From assembly GCF_017352375.1 (NCBI RefSeq), contig NZ_JAFEVR010000002.1, forward strand, positions 186,001-250,000: a stretch of DNA of 64,000 bases. Reading direction: 5' to 3'. Position numbers and translations under genes: made by a program. Under the pieces are notes generated by a model that was given only the letters and a program-made list of their open reading frames with translations, was not told the DNA's origin and did not search any database. Positions 34,302 through 42,889 of the stretch are shown one piece after another. The stretch is from Mycolicibacterium sp. S2-37 (GTDB taxonomy: Bacteria > Actinomycetota > Actinomycetes > Mycobacteriales > Mycobacteriaceae). The stretch's first letter is position 1, and every line of letters begins with the position of its first letter.

Positions 34302-35015
34302 TCACCCCGATTCAGGTGGTGTCCGCTCCGCTTCAGCGGGAGCATCCTGTTGTTGCCGGGCTGCGAATCGCAACCGAGTGTTGCCCCCGTCTGGGGTAGA
34401 CGGTTCGCGATGCAGCCCATTGAGGAGCATGAACAGAACGGGCTCGATCTCGGTGACGGCTTGGGCGGCGTCCTCGGCGGCGGCGATGAGGGGCCCCGTC
34501 TTACTCAGTAGTGCGTAAAGCAGTTCGGCGGTCACTGCGACCGGGACCGGCTTGAGTTCACCGGCGTCGATCAGCTCGGAAAGCACGGCGCGAAGTAAGG
34601 GAAGTGCCAGTTCTTCGTCGAGTTCCTGCTTACGGTGCCAGCCGAGGGCTCCGGCTGATTCCCGCAGCAACACCCGTGCCACGTCGTCTTCCACGTAACA
34701 TTGCAGTATCGCGCTGATGGCGAGCAACGCCTGCTCCCATGGGCTGGCATCCTCCGGTACGGCTTCGAGGGAACTCGGCAGCACGCTTTGCATGATGGTG
34801 GCCTGGCTTGCCCGGAAGACCTCGGCGAAGATCGCCTGCTTGTCCCGAAAATGGTAGTAGACAGCACCTTTGCTGGATTGCGATGCCTCGGCGATGTCGT
34901 CGACCGACGTCGCTTCGAAGCCCTTGGCCACGAATAGGGTCCGGGCTGCGTCTAATACTGCGGTGCGAGTGAGTTCTGCATGCTTCTCGCGCCGGCTTTC
35001 GCTACCGCCCCTCAT
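34302..35015 (-). CDS. TetR-family transcriptional regulator
   Basis: A 237-residue regulator. The N-terminal helix-turn-helix is typical: AARTLFVAKGFEATSVDDIA, then SKGAVYYHFRDKQAIFAEVF. The C-terminal ligand-binding part is about 150 residues, and a proline/glutamine-rich tail of 30 residues follows. It is divergent from the coiled-coil gene pair, with 150 bases between, and is the obvious candidate to control them. The base composition of this gene and the next two is visibly less GC-rich than the flanking genes. Confidence 0.9.
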   Translation of the reverse strand: MRGGSESRREKHAELTRTAVLDAARTLFVAKGFEATSVDDIAEASQSSKGAVYYHFRDKQAIFAEVFRASQATIMQSVLPSSLEAVPEDASPWEQALLAISAILQCYVEDDVARVLLRESAGALGWHRKQELDEELALPLLRAVLSELIDAGELKPVPVAVTAELLYALLSKTGPLIAAAEDAAQAVTEIEPVLFMLLNGLHREPSTPDGGNTRLRFAARQQQDAPAEAERTPPESG

Positions 35016-35165
35016 TGTCCGAAGCGTAGCTACAGACTCTAAGTCGGTTTGCGGATATCGGTTTGTCGCGTCGCCGTCATCGAACCGTCACCGACCGATG
35101 GTGAGCGCAGCTCTGAAACACGGCTGGGGACCTGGCAGTTTGCGTCGACGCTTCGGAGGGGAAGT

Positions 35166-36050
35166 GTGAACAGCTCGAAAACAACCGACCAACAGTCTGT
35201 GTTAGACTGCCGGTCTGTTATCGTGGGCGACGTGGCCGCAAGCGACGCGCATCCGCCGAGGCAGGAGCGCGAGTCTCTGAGTTTCGAAGTGAAACGGTTG
35301 TCGTGGCGGGTGGAGCGACAGGACGGCCAGGCTGGTGACCTGCGGACCATCCCTCGACAGGGTGACTCCCGGATAGGAATGTTGCGAGACCAACTGGGCA
35401 GGTCGCAGGCCGAGCTGGAGTCGATGTCGGCGCGCTTCACCGAAGTCGCGGCGGCCATCCCTGACGACATCGGGTTCCTGGGCGAGCGGCTTTCCACGAT
35501 CCTCAACGCTGCCAGCGCGGAGGCCGAGGAGATCCGCGCCGAGGCGCATCGGTTCGCGGAGATCATTCGGGCCAACGCAGAGGAGGACGCCGCCGCAATC
35601 CTCGCTGAAGCTCAGTTGGAGTACCAGCTGGCGGTCAAGCTTCGGGACGATGTGGAAGCCCAGAGCGAGAAAGTCCGAGCCGATATCGCCCAAGTGCGAG
35701 AGCAGGCGGCCATCGACGCTGCGGAAACTCTCACCGAGGCCAGGAGCCAGGCCGACGAGGTCAAGAGTCAAGCGGAGGACATGCTGGTCGGGGTGCAGCG
35801 CCAGGTCGATGCGCAGGTTGCAGCGGCGAGAACCAAGTTGGATGAGCTGAATCAGGTGCGGGCAAGAGTCGTCTCGCAGCTGGAGCGGTTCTACGAAACG
35901 TTCAAAGCGCTCGATCGCCCCGGGAATGAGATGGATCCGGTCCGCGCGATTTCACTGGCTTCGACGACGCCGGACTTGCAAGCCCCGCAGGGTGTGCATT
36001 CGGTCCGCGAGGTCGACTCGGCTCATCAGTCCCTTGGTGACGTCGGATAG
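35166..36050 (+). CDS. Long coiled-coil protein of unknown function
   Basis: A 294-residue protein dominated by one long, charged coiled coil (about residues 55-265) rich in Ala, Glu, Arg and Gln. Heptads include ILNAASAEAEEIRAEAHRFA and repeated AEA/EAR units, as in the actinobacterial polarity scaffolds Scy and FilP or in ATP-synthase b-like rods. No membrane segment or signal is seen. The GTG at 35166 follows GGAGGGGA; another GTG at 35223 is possible and would leave the inverted repeat AGTCT-N5-AGACT (35194-35208) as upstream DNA. It precedes the DivIVA-like gene by 45 bases on the same strand, so the two are likely partners. Confidence 0.75.
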   Translation: MNSSKTTDQQSVLDCRSVIVGDVAASDAHPPRQERESLSFEVKRLSWRVERQDGQAGDLRTIPRQGDSRIGMLRDQLGRSQAELESMSARFTEVAAAIPDDIGFLGERLSTILNAASAEAEEIRAEAHRFAEIIRANAEEDAAAILAEAQLEYQLAVKLRDDVEAQSEKVRADIAQVREQAAIDAAETLTEARSQADEVKSQAEDMLVGVQRQVDAQVAAARTKLDELNQVRARVVSQLERFYETFKALDRPGNEMDPVRAISLASTTPDLQAPQGVHSVREVDSAHQSLGDVG

Positions 36051-36095
36051 TTCGGACTTCCCGCCAACAGTTCGTTAGATCGATGAGAAAGTGCG

Positions 36096-36965
36096 ATGGC
36101 AAGAACAGCCCCTGTATTTGACGTGCAACTGCGCGGATTCGATCGCGTTCAGGTAAACGACTTCATCTCACGCATTTTCAGCGAGATCGAATCGCTCGAG
36201 GAACAGGTTCGCGTCCTGGAGCGCAACGCTTCCTACGCCGATACCGATCGGGAGCGCCTCAACTCCGAGATCGACCAGCTGCGTGCGGACATTCAGCGAC
36301 TCTCCGGGCCGATCGATTCGGTCGAGGGGATGTCGGACCGCATCGCCCGGATGATGCGCGTCGCCTCCGACGAAGCTCGGCGCACCAAGGCGATGGCCCG
36401 CGACGAGGCCGAGGTGCTGACTCGGGAACTGCGCGACGAGCTCGACGCGGCCCGCCAGGACCGTGCCAGTGCCGCCGCGGCGCTGGCCGAGCTCCAAGCC
36501 TCCACCGCCGACCGTCGCGAGCAGATTCTGGCTGAGGCCAAAGCGCAGGCCGAGGAGGTCTTGCAGGCGGCATATGACGAGCGTGCCCGCCTGGCCGAAG
36601 GGGTCGAGGAGGCCGAGCGTCGGCGCCGTGAGATGCAGCTTCAGATTGCCGAGGAAGACGAGCGTCGCCGCCGCGAGGCCCAGGACCGTCTTGAAGAGCA
36701 GATCAAGTCGCGCTGGGAGCAGGCCGAAATGCAGATTGCCTCGCTGGAGAAGGAAGGCCGTCTCAAAGTTGCCGCGATGATCGCCGCCACCGAGCGTGAT
36801 GCTCTGGCGATCAGGGAGCGCACCGAGTCCGAGGTCAACGAACTTCTCAAGACTCGGGCGGATGTTCTCTCCGCACTGGGTGAGATTCAGGCCCGGATCG
36901 AAGGTGCTGTCCGCCGCGAGCGGATCGCGGTCGTGAAGGCGCCGGCGGTCAACGAAGACAGCTGA
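36096..36965 (+). CDS. DivIVA-domain coiled-coil protein
   Basis: A 289-residue protein. Its first 25 residues (FDVQLRGFDRVQVNDFISRI) match the DivIVA N-terminal membrane-curvature-sensing motif seen in Wag31 and SepIVA. It continues as coiled coil for almost the whole length: a short first coil to about residue 60, a GPIDSVEGMSDRIARMM linker, then a long coil rich in ERRRREMQ-type repeats. It probably assembles at the pole or septum. It follows the coiled-coil gene by 45 bases. This is not the essential Wag31, which sits in the ftsZ-region cluster; it is an accessory paralogue. The next gene downstream is a phosphatidylinositol-mannoside-type glycosyltransferase. Confidence 0.82.
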   Translation: MARTAPVFDVQLRGFDRVQVNDFISRIFSEIESLEEQVRVLERNASYADTDRERLNSEIDQLRADIQRLSGPIDSVEGMSDRIARMMRVASDEARRTKAMARDEAEVLTRELRDELDAARQDRASAAAALAELQASTADRREQILAEAKAQAEEVLQAAYDERARLAEGVEEAERRRREMQLQIAEEDERRRREAQDRLEEQIKSRWEQAEMQIASLEKEGRLKVAAMIAATERDALAIRERTESEVNELLKTRADVLSALGEIQARIEGAVRRERIAVVKAPAVNEDS

Positions 36966-37161
36966 AGTCGCGTCGCTTGTCGATGTTTGGTTGGCCGTCG
37001 GGCGATGTGCTGAATCGGGACGCTTCTGTCTTGTGCATGCGATGCCGAGGGTGATCAGTTCCAGCGTGGAATCGTCGGGCCCTCGCGGAGTTCACGCGTC
37101 GTTCAGCCGCCCGACGATGGGCCGTCGGCGTCCACACATACGTTGCCGGTCTGATCGTGGC

Positions 37162-38268
37162 ATGCGGGTGGTGCAGGTCGCGAACTTCTACGGCCCACGC
37201 TCGGGAGGTCTGCGCACAGCCGTCGACCGGTTGGGCGCCGAATACTGCGCGGCCGGTCATGAGGTCTTCCTCGTCGTGCCGGGACGTGACGCCGACGTGC
37301 ACCGCTTGCCGACCGGTGTCACACGAATCTCGCTGCCCGCGAGGCTCATTCCGTTCACGGGCGGATACCGCGCCGTACTGCCGGGTCCGGTGACCGAGCT
37401 TCTCCAGGAGCTGGAACCCGATGCCATCGAGGTGTCCGACCGGCTGACGCTGCGTTCGCTCGGTGGTTGGGGTCGCCGGCATCGCGTCGCCACCGTGATG
37501 ATCTCGCATGAACGGCTCGACCGGCTGGTCGGACAGGTACTGCCCGGCCCGATGGCCCGCGCCGTCGCCAACATCGCCAACCGGCGCACCGCCTCGGACT
37601 ACGACACGGTCGTCTGCACGACGGCGTTCGCGCGCAGGGAGTTCGACCGGATCGACGCCACCAACGTCGTCACCGTCCCGCTGGGTGTGGACCTCGACCA
37701 GTTCCATCCTCGCCGTCGCTCGGCCGACGTTCGCGGGCACTGGGCCGAGCCCGGCCAGACGCTGCTGGTGCACTGTGGCCGGCTCTCGGTCGAGAAGCAT
37801 GCGCACCGCAGCATCGACGCGGTCGCCTCGCTGCGCAGTGCCGGTATCGACGCGCATCTGGTCGTGGTCGGGGAGGGTCCACTGCGCAGCAGGCTCGAAC
37901 GCCAGGCCGCCCGCCTGCCCGTCACGTTCACCGGTTTCATCGGCTGCCGCGACACTGTGGCGGGCATCCTCGCCTCGGCCGACGTCGCCCTGGCACCCGG
38001 GCCCCACGAGACGTTCGGGCTGGCCGCACTCGAGGCACTCGCCTGCGGCACCCCGGCTGTGGTGTCACGCACCTCGGCGCTGGCCGAGATCCTCACCGAG
38101 GACAGCGGCGCCGCCGCCGACAACGACCCCGACGCCATCGCCGAAGCCGTCGGTAACGTGATCAGCCTCCCCGAAACGCTGCGCCGCACCAACGCCCGGC
38201 GGCGCGCCGAACAGTTCACCTGGCCCCGCGCCGCGAAGGGAATGCTCAGCGCGATGGGCGCGGCGTAG
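37162..38268 (+). CDS. pimC: GT4-family mannosyltransferase, PimC-like
   Basis: A 368-residue retaining glycosyltransferase of the GT-B fold. The N-terminal MRVVQVANFYGPRSGGLRT is the acceptor-side glycine loop. The donor-side motif, with the catalytic Glu, is PHETFGLAALEALACGTP near residue 280. By memory it reads closely like PimC (RvD2-ORF1 of M. tuberculosis CDC1551), proposed to add the third mannose of phosphatidylinositol mannosides. The frame is open upstream to 36991, but the conserved protein begins at this ATG. The 196 bases between it and the DivIVA-like gene show no obvious terminator. Confidence 0.85.
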   Translation: MRVVQVANFYGPRSGGLRTAVDRLGAEYCAAGHEVFLVVPGRDADVHRLPTGVTRISLPARLIPFTGGYRAVLPGPVTELLQELEPDAIEVSDRLTLRSLGGWGRRHRVATVMISHERLDRLVGQVLPGPMARAVANIANRRTASDYDTVVCTTAFARREFDRIDATNVVTVPLGVDLDQFHPRRRSADVRGHWAEPGQTLLVHCGRLSVEKHAHRSIDAVASLRSAGIDAHLVVVGEGPLRSRLERQAARLPVTFTGFIGCRDTVAGILASADVALAPGPHETFGLAALEALACGTPAVVSRTSALAEILTEDSGAAADNDPDAIAEAVGNVISLPETLRRTNARRRAEQFTWPRAAKGMLSAMGAA

Positions 38269-38301
38269 GTCGACGCAGCCCGGGTTGGCTACGTTGTGGC
38301 C

Positions 38302-38985
38302 ATGGGTGCAGTGGTCCCGCCGGACACCGAGAAGACGAGGACGGTGTGGTTCGCGCTGTTGCTGACCCTCACCAACGGATTCCTCGACGCCTACACCTAC
38401 TTCACCCGCGGCGGTGTCTTCGCCAATGTCCAGACCGGCAACGTCATCTTCTTCGCCATCGACGTCGCCGACAGGAAGATCGAAGCCGCGTTGAATCACG
38501 TGTGGCCCCTGCTGGCGTTCATCACCGGCGTCGCGCTGGCCGCACACATCAAGTCCGGGCGCGTCGAGCGCTTCCTGCCGCGCTCGCTGCGCTGGACCAT
38601 AACGATCCAGGTCGTGGCGCTCGCGATGATCGGCTTCGTGCCCGCCACCGTCCCGCACAGCTATGTGACCGTGCCCATCTCGTTTCTGGCCGCCGTGCAG
38701 ATCGGATTGTTCCGCAACATCGGCGATCTCAACTACATGCCGGTGGCCACGACGGGCAACATGATGCGGATGGTCGAGGCCGGCTACGACGGTCTGGTCG
38801 AGAAGCAGGCCTCGGCGCGGCACGCATTTCGCATCTACGCCGCCCTCATCGCGACATTCGCCGTCGGCGCCGTGATCGGTGCGGTGGGCAGCCGTGCCTG
38901 GGGAGTGCGCGCGATCTGGTCGGCCGCAGCAATTCTCGCAGTCACACTCGTGCTCTTCGTGATCGACGAGCGCAAACAGCGCTGA
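38302..38985 (+). CDS. DUF1275 (YoaK-like) membrane protein
   Basis: A 227-residue polytopic protein with six or so hydrophobic helices. It carries the DUF1275 hallmark LTNGFLDAYTYFTRGGVFANVQTGN in its first membrane region (two segments: LTNGFLDAYTYF and GGVFANVQTGN), then NYMPVATTGNMMRM in the fourth. The function of the family is unknown. It starts 33 bases after the pimC-like gene on the same strand. Confidence 0.85.
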   Translation: MGAVVPPDTEKTRTVWFALLLTLTNGFLDAYTYFTRGGVFANVQTGNVIFFAIDVADRKIEAALNHVWPLLAFITGVALAAHIKSGRVERFLPRSLRWTITIQVVALAMIGFVPATVPHSYVTVPISFLAAVQIGLFRNIGDLNYMPVATTGNMMRMVEAGYDGLVEKQASARHAFRIYAALIATFAVGAVIGAVGSRAWGVRAIWSAAAILAVTLVLFVIDERKQR

Positions 38986-39134
38986 CCATCACGGCGCCGC
39001 GCGGATACGAAATCTCGACCCGGCACTGGCCGCGGCGACCTATCTGATCGTTTAGTCACCACCGGCGACGGGCACCCGCTTGCGCAGCGGGAGCGTCAAT
39101 TCCGACCGTGCCCGAACGAAGCGAAGGAGCCGTC

Positions 39135-39707
39135 GTGGCTACCAACACTGTCGTCTGGATCGTCGTCGCCGTCGTGGCGATCCTGCTCATCATCGCCGTG
39201 GTGATGCTGGCCCTCAAACAGCGCAATCAGCGGCGCCGGGTCGAGGCCGACCGCATCCGCGCCGAGGTGGACGAGCAGCATCACCGAGTCGAGAAGCGGG
39301 CGGTGGTCGCCGATCAGGCCGACGCCAAGGCGCGCGCCGCTGCCGCGGAGGCCGAGGCGAAGGCCGCTGAGGCGGAAGCCAAGCAGGCCGAGGCAGCCCG
39401 GTTGCGCGACGTCGCCGCCGGTCACCGCGATGCGGTCGACTCCACCCGGGAGGAGCTGGACGCCCGCCGCGCCCATGCCGACAAGCTCGACCCCAGGACC
39501 AACACGCCGACGCCAGAGCAGGCGGATGCCGGCGTCCCGGGGGCACCCGGAGCGCCGGGCGCCCCCGGTGCTCATGGCGTCCCCGGAGCCCCCGGTGCTC
39601 ATGGGGCCCCGGGAGCCCCCGGCGGGTACGGCGGTCAGGGCGGTCAGGGACTGCCCGGCCAGCAGGGCCACCCCGTCCAGCCGGATTACGAGCAGCGTCC
39701 CCGGTGA
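39135..39707 (+). CDS. Single-pass membrane protein with coiled coil and collagen-like tail
   Basis: A 190-residue protein in three parts. Residues 6-30 form one membrane helix (VWIVVAVVAILLIIAVVML). Residues 35-115 are a charged Ala/Glu/Lys/Arg coiled coil with AEAEAKAAEAEAK heptads. Residues 135-185 are collagen-like Gly-X-Y repeats (GAPGAPGAPGAHGVPG and similar) interrupted by a GGYGGQGGQ patch. The GTG at 39135 follows GAAGGAG at 6 bases. A triple-helical, trimeric extracellular or cytoplasmic stalk is possible. The HAD gene overlaps its end (GTGA). The coiled-coil part resembles short membrane-anchored mycobacterial proteins; the collagen-like part may be lineage specific. Confidence 0.75.
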   Translation: MATNTVVWIVVAVVAILLIIAVVMLALKQRNQRRRVEADRIRAEVDEQHHRVEKRAVVADQADAKARAAAAEAEAKAAEAEAKQAEAARLRDVAAGHRDAVDSTREELDARRAHADKLDPRTNTPTPEQADAGVPGAPGAPGAPGAHGVPGAPGAHGAPGAPGGYGGQGGQGLPGQQGHPVQPDYEQRPR

Positions 39708-40378
39708 CGGCGGAGAACGCGCCCGCCGTCCTGTTCGACATCGACGGCACGCTGGTCGACTCGAACTATCTGCACGTGCACGCCTGGCATCGTGCGTTCA
39801 CCGATGAGGGGCTGACCGTCGAGTCCTGGCGGGTGCACCGGTGCATCGGCATGGACGGCTCGGAGCTGCAGAGCGCGCTGGTCCCGGACGCCGACGACGA
39901 CACCCGCAGCCGGCTCAGTGACGCGCACTCGCGCTACTACCTCGACAGCAAGGGGCTACTGCGCCTGCTGCCGGGTGCCAGGGCGCTGCTCGAGACGGTC
40001 GAGCAACTCGGCCTGCAGGTCGTCCTGGCGACGTCCGCGCCCGAGGACGAGCTCGAGGTGCTCCGTGAGGTGCTCGACAGCGAGGACGTCCTGTCCACGC
40101 TGACGTCGGGAGGCGACGTCGAAACCGCGAAACCGAAACCCGACATCGTCCAGATCGCCCTGGAGCGGGCCGGCATCGACACCGAACGCGCCGTCTTCGT
40201 CGGCGACGCGGTGTGGGACATCGAGGCCTGCCAGCGGGCGGGTGTCACCTCGATCGGACTGCTCAGCGGTGGGGTGTCGCGAGGTGAGCTCACCGAGGCC
40301 GGTGCGGCGGCGGTGTTCGAGAATGCCGAAGACCTCCGCACGCACATCGGCGACAGTCCCATCGCGAAGCTGACCTGA
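39704..40378 (+). CDS. HAD-superfamily hydrolase (phosphatase, beta-phosphoglucomutase-like)
   Basis: A 224-residue HAD enzyme. Motif I is FDIDGTLVDSN (Asp10/Asp12 type), motif II is ATSAPEDE, motif III includes KPKPDIVQ, and motif IV is VFVGDAVWDIEA. A helical cap lies between motifs I and II. It hydrolyses small phosphoesters. The GTG start overlaps the collagen-like gene stop (GTGA). The specific substrate is unknown. Confidence 0.88.
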   Translation: MTAENAPAVLFDIDGTLVDSNYLHVHAWHRAFTDEGLTVESWRVHRCIGMDGSELQSALVPDADDDTRSRLSDAHSRYYLDSKGLLRLLPGARALLETVEQLGLQVVLATSAPEDELEVLREVLDSEDVLSTLTSGGDVETAKPKPDIVQIALERAGIDTERAVFVGDAVWDIEACQRAGVTSIGLLSGGVSRGELTEAGAAAVFENAEDLRTHIGDSPIAKLT

Positions 40379-40385
40379 GTCGCGG

Positions 40386-41486
40386 TCAGGGCAACGGGTA
40401 ACGCAGCACCGCGGCCACACCGTCGTCGGGGCTGATCCGCTCATCGGTGCGGATCAGCGCCGCGCCGGTTCTGATCGCGAACAGCGGCAGGGCTTCGTCG
40501 GCCCGCAAGGTCTGCGTGGCCGCGGCTCCCAGTTCGGACAGCACCTTCTCGTTCGGTGCCACGGTCGACAGCTCGTCGTCGGCCATCACGGTGGCGTCTC
40601 CGATGTCGCCGATGATGAGCGTCTCCACCGCGCCGGCCCGCAACGCCGCGCAGACGCCGTGTAGACCTTCGACGGCCAGTCCCGAGCCCTGTCCGATCGC
40701 CTGCGAAAACTGTTGTGCCGCACGGTCGATCGCTGCCAGTCGGTGCCGGAGGAACTCCTGGTCGACTTCGTGGCGGAGGTTCGCCTCGTCGACGCCGCTG
40801 TTCCGCGCGCCGAGGTCGAGTTCCACGATGCGCTCGGCCACCCGCTCGGCAAGCGTGGGCATCAGGTCGGCGCGGGACTGGACCTCGCCGACAACGAAGA
40901 TGACCTCGGGGGAGGCCTCGTCGACGAGCGTCGCGAGCTCGTCGGCGACCGCGCGCAGATTCTTGCGTCCGGCCTCCATGGTGCGCCGCTGCGGATCTCC
41001 GTATCCGGGAGTCTCTGTACTGTCGGCCTTGTGGATCGGATAGCCACCGCCGTCGACCGATTCCGACACCACGGCACGGTCGCGATGCACCTCGATGTCG
41101 GCGCCCGCATGGTCGACCGAGACGATCACGTAGGTGGAATGCTGCGCGCCGTGTTCGACCACCGGCACCAGATACGGCAGTGCGGACACCCGCACCACCG
41201 GCGTCTCGATCGGCCGGATCAGGTGTTCGTTGAGCAGGACGCCGTCAGGGCCCGCAACGATGCCCCGGCCGCTGCGCCCCACCGCGGGTGTGGTCCCGGT
41301 GATGACGCGCTGCAGGGTCTCGATCAGCTCGGCCGTCGCGCCCTGCTGGTCGAGTTCGTCGCGGATGGCGCGCCACTTCAGGTCCCGCTGCGCCGCCGCG
41401 TCTTCGGTGTCGTGCGAATCGTCGAAGTAGACCGAGGCGAACGGACCCTTCGACTCCGCAAGCGTACGGAAGCGTTCGGATTGCAT
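40386..41486 (-). CDS. Rv2629-like protein (bacterial eRF1-like, baeRF family)
   Basis: A 366-residue soluble protein that matches M. tuberculosis Rv2629 through its length: it starts MQSERFRTLAESKGPFASVYFDD and has PTYVIVSVDHAGADIEV-like and GLHGVCAALRAGAVETL segments (here HSTYVIVSVDHAGAD and HGVCAALRAGAVETL). The family is related to archaeal/eukaryotic release factor 1 domains; Rv2629 is a DosR-regulon gene whose function is unsettled. The ATG at 41486 was chosen because upstream codons are unconserved. It is convergent with the HAD gene. Confidence 0.85.
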   Translation of the reverse strand: MQSERFRTLAESKGPFASVYFDDSHDTEDAAAQRDLKWRAIRDELDQQGATAELIETLQRVITGTTPAVGRSGRGIVAGPDGVLLNEHLIRPIETPVVRVSALPYLVPVVEHGAQHSTYVIVSVDHAGADIEVHRDRAVVSESVDGGGYPIHKADSTETPGYGDPQRRTMEAGRKNLRAVADELATLVDEASPEVIFVVGEVQSRADLMPTLAERVAERIVELDLGARNSGVDEANLRHEVDQEFLRHRLAAIDRAAQQFSQAIGQGSGLAVEGLHGVCAALRAGAVETLIIGDIGDATVMADDELSTVAPNEKVLSELGAAATQTLRADEALPLFAIRTGAALIRTDERISPDDGVAAVLRYPLP

Positions 41487-41563
41487 GGAGTTTCCCGTCG
41501 TCGACTGTTGCGTGGACACCATTTGGGTGCCCGCACACCGGCCGGACAAACGCCGCGACCCGG

Positions 41564-42847
41564 CTAGCGGGGCGGGCTCCATTCCACCGGGAGCCGCTTG
41601 ATCCCGTGGATGAACGCCGACTGCAGCCGGTCGGGTTCCTCGGTGGCGGTGAGGTCGGGAATCTGCCGGTGAATCTCTTCGAAAGCGACGGTGATCTCCC
41701 GACGGGCCAGGTTGGCGCCGAGGCAGAAATGGGCGCCGCCGCCGCCGAAGCCGACGTGCGGATTGGGTTGCCTGCGAACATCGAACGTCCACGGGCGGTC
41801 GAACTTCGTCTCGTCCCGGTTCGCCGACCCGTACCACAGCGTGACCTTGTCGCCCGCGCGGAGCTGAACACCGGACAGCTCGGCATCACGGGTCAGGGTG
41901 CGGCGCATGTACGCCACCGGCGAGGCCCAGCGCACGACCTCCTCCACGGCCGTCGGCGCCACCTCCTCATAGGCGGCGAACCAGTCGTCGCGCTGCTCCG
42001 GGTAACGACTCAGCGCGAGCACACCGTGGCTGATCGCGTTGCGCGTCGTCTCGTTGCCCGCCACCACCAGAAGGATGAAGAACGACGCCACCTCGCTGGA
42101 CGTGAGGCGTTCGCCGTCCAGCTCGGCCTGCACCAGGCTGGTCGTCAGATCGTTGCCGGGCCGGGCCCGCCGGTCCTCTGCCATGGCGGTCGCATAGGCG
42201 CCGATGTCCATTGCTACGGTGAGGAATTCGTCGAAGTCGGTGGCGATGTCCGGATCGCCGAAACCGAGGATGACGTTGGTCCAGTGGAAGATCCGCTGGT
42301 GATCGTCCTCGGGGATGCCCATCATGTCGCAGATGATCTGCAGCGGTAGGGGGCCTGCGAACTCGGTGACGAGATCGGCGGTGCCCTCCGGGTGCTTGTT
42401 GATCATGTCCGTCACCAGCCGGCGGGCACGCTCGCGCACCGAGTCCTCGATCAGGGTGAGCACCCGCGGGGTGAAGGCGCTGCGCACGATGTTGCGCAGC
42501 CGGCTGTGGCGGGGATCGTCCATCGCGATCATCGAGCCGAAGTACTCGTTGAGTTCCGGCGTTTGGTCGCCGATGGTGATGCCGCCGGCCGAGCTGAAGA
42601 TCTCGGGGTGCCTGCTCGCGTAGAACACGTCCTCGTGGCGGGTGACCGCCCAGTGGCCACGTCCGGCAGCGAAGCCGTTCTGGACGAATTCCGGGTAATG
42701 CGAAACCGGTGCCTCACGCCGCAGGGTGGCGAATGCGCCGTCGCGGATGTCGTCGTCGAGCGCCCAGAAATCCCATGACGCGAGGTTGATGTCGGCCAGC
42801 GGGATCTCCGGGGGAGCAGCACCGTTGACCCGCGTCGCGATACCCAT
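41564..42847 (-). CDS. cyp124: Cytochrome P450 CYP124-type (methyl-branched lipid omega-hydroxylase)
   Basis: A 427-residue P450 matching CYP124 of M. tuberculosis over its length (VNGAAPPEIPLADI start, FHWTNVILGFGDPD, GIKRLPVEWS end). The oxygen-activation motif is VVAGNETTRN near residue 265, the ExxR motif is in the K helix (EEVVRWASP region), and the haem-binding Cys lies in FGGGGAHFCLG near 372. It hydroxylates terminal methyls of methyl-branched lipids and also sterols. I see no KstR box upstream. It is likely monocistronic or paired with the small gene at 42890. Confidence 0.93.
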   Translation of the reverse strand: MGIATRVNGAAPPEIPLADINLASWDFWALDDDIRDGAFATLRREAPVSHYPEFVQNGFAAGRGHWAVTRHEDVFYASRHPEIFSSAGGITIGDQTPELNEYFGSMIAMDDPRHSRLRNIVRSAFTPRVLTLIEDSVRERARRLVTDMINKHPEGTADLVTEFAGPLPLQIICDMMGIPEDDHQRIFHWTNVILGFGDPDIATDFDEFLTVAMDIGAYATAMAEDRRARPGNDLTTSLVQAELDGERLTSSEVASFFILLVVAGNETTRNAISHGVLALSRYPEQRDDWFAAYEEVAPTAVEEVVRWASPVAYMRRTLTRDAELSGVQLRAGDKVTLWYGSANRDETKFDRPWTFDVRRQPNPHVGFGGGGAHFCLGANLARREITVAFEEIHRQIPDLTATEEPDRLQSAFIHGIKRLPVEWSPPR

Positions 42848-42889
42848 GTCGGCCGCCTCTCACCTTGAGCTACGGCGCCGAGCCTAGCC

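Noticed and set aside
34302..36965. Interpretation of the TetR/coiled-coil genes as a phage-defence island.
   Set aside because: No nuclease, NTPase, toxin or other effector motif is present; the DivIVA motif points to cell-envelope geometry instead.
36991..37161. N-terminal extension of the PimC-like protein by 57 residues.
   Set aside because: The extension is non-conserved and Ser/Arg-rich; the conserved protein starts at the ATG at 37162 (MRVVQVANFYG).
39075..39091. Small hairpin CCCGCT-N5-AGCGGG after the DUF1275 gene.
   Set aside because: Only a 6-bp stem, no T-run and 90 bases from the stop; such hairpins occur often by chance in DNA this rich in GC.
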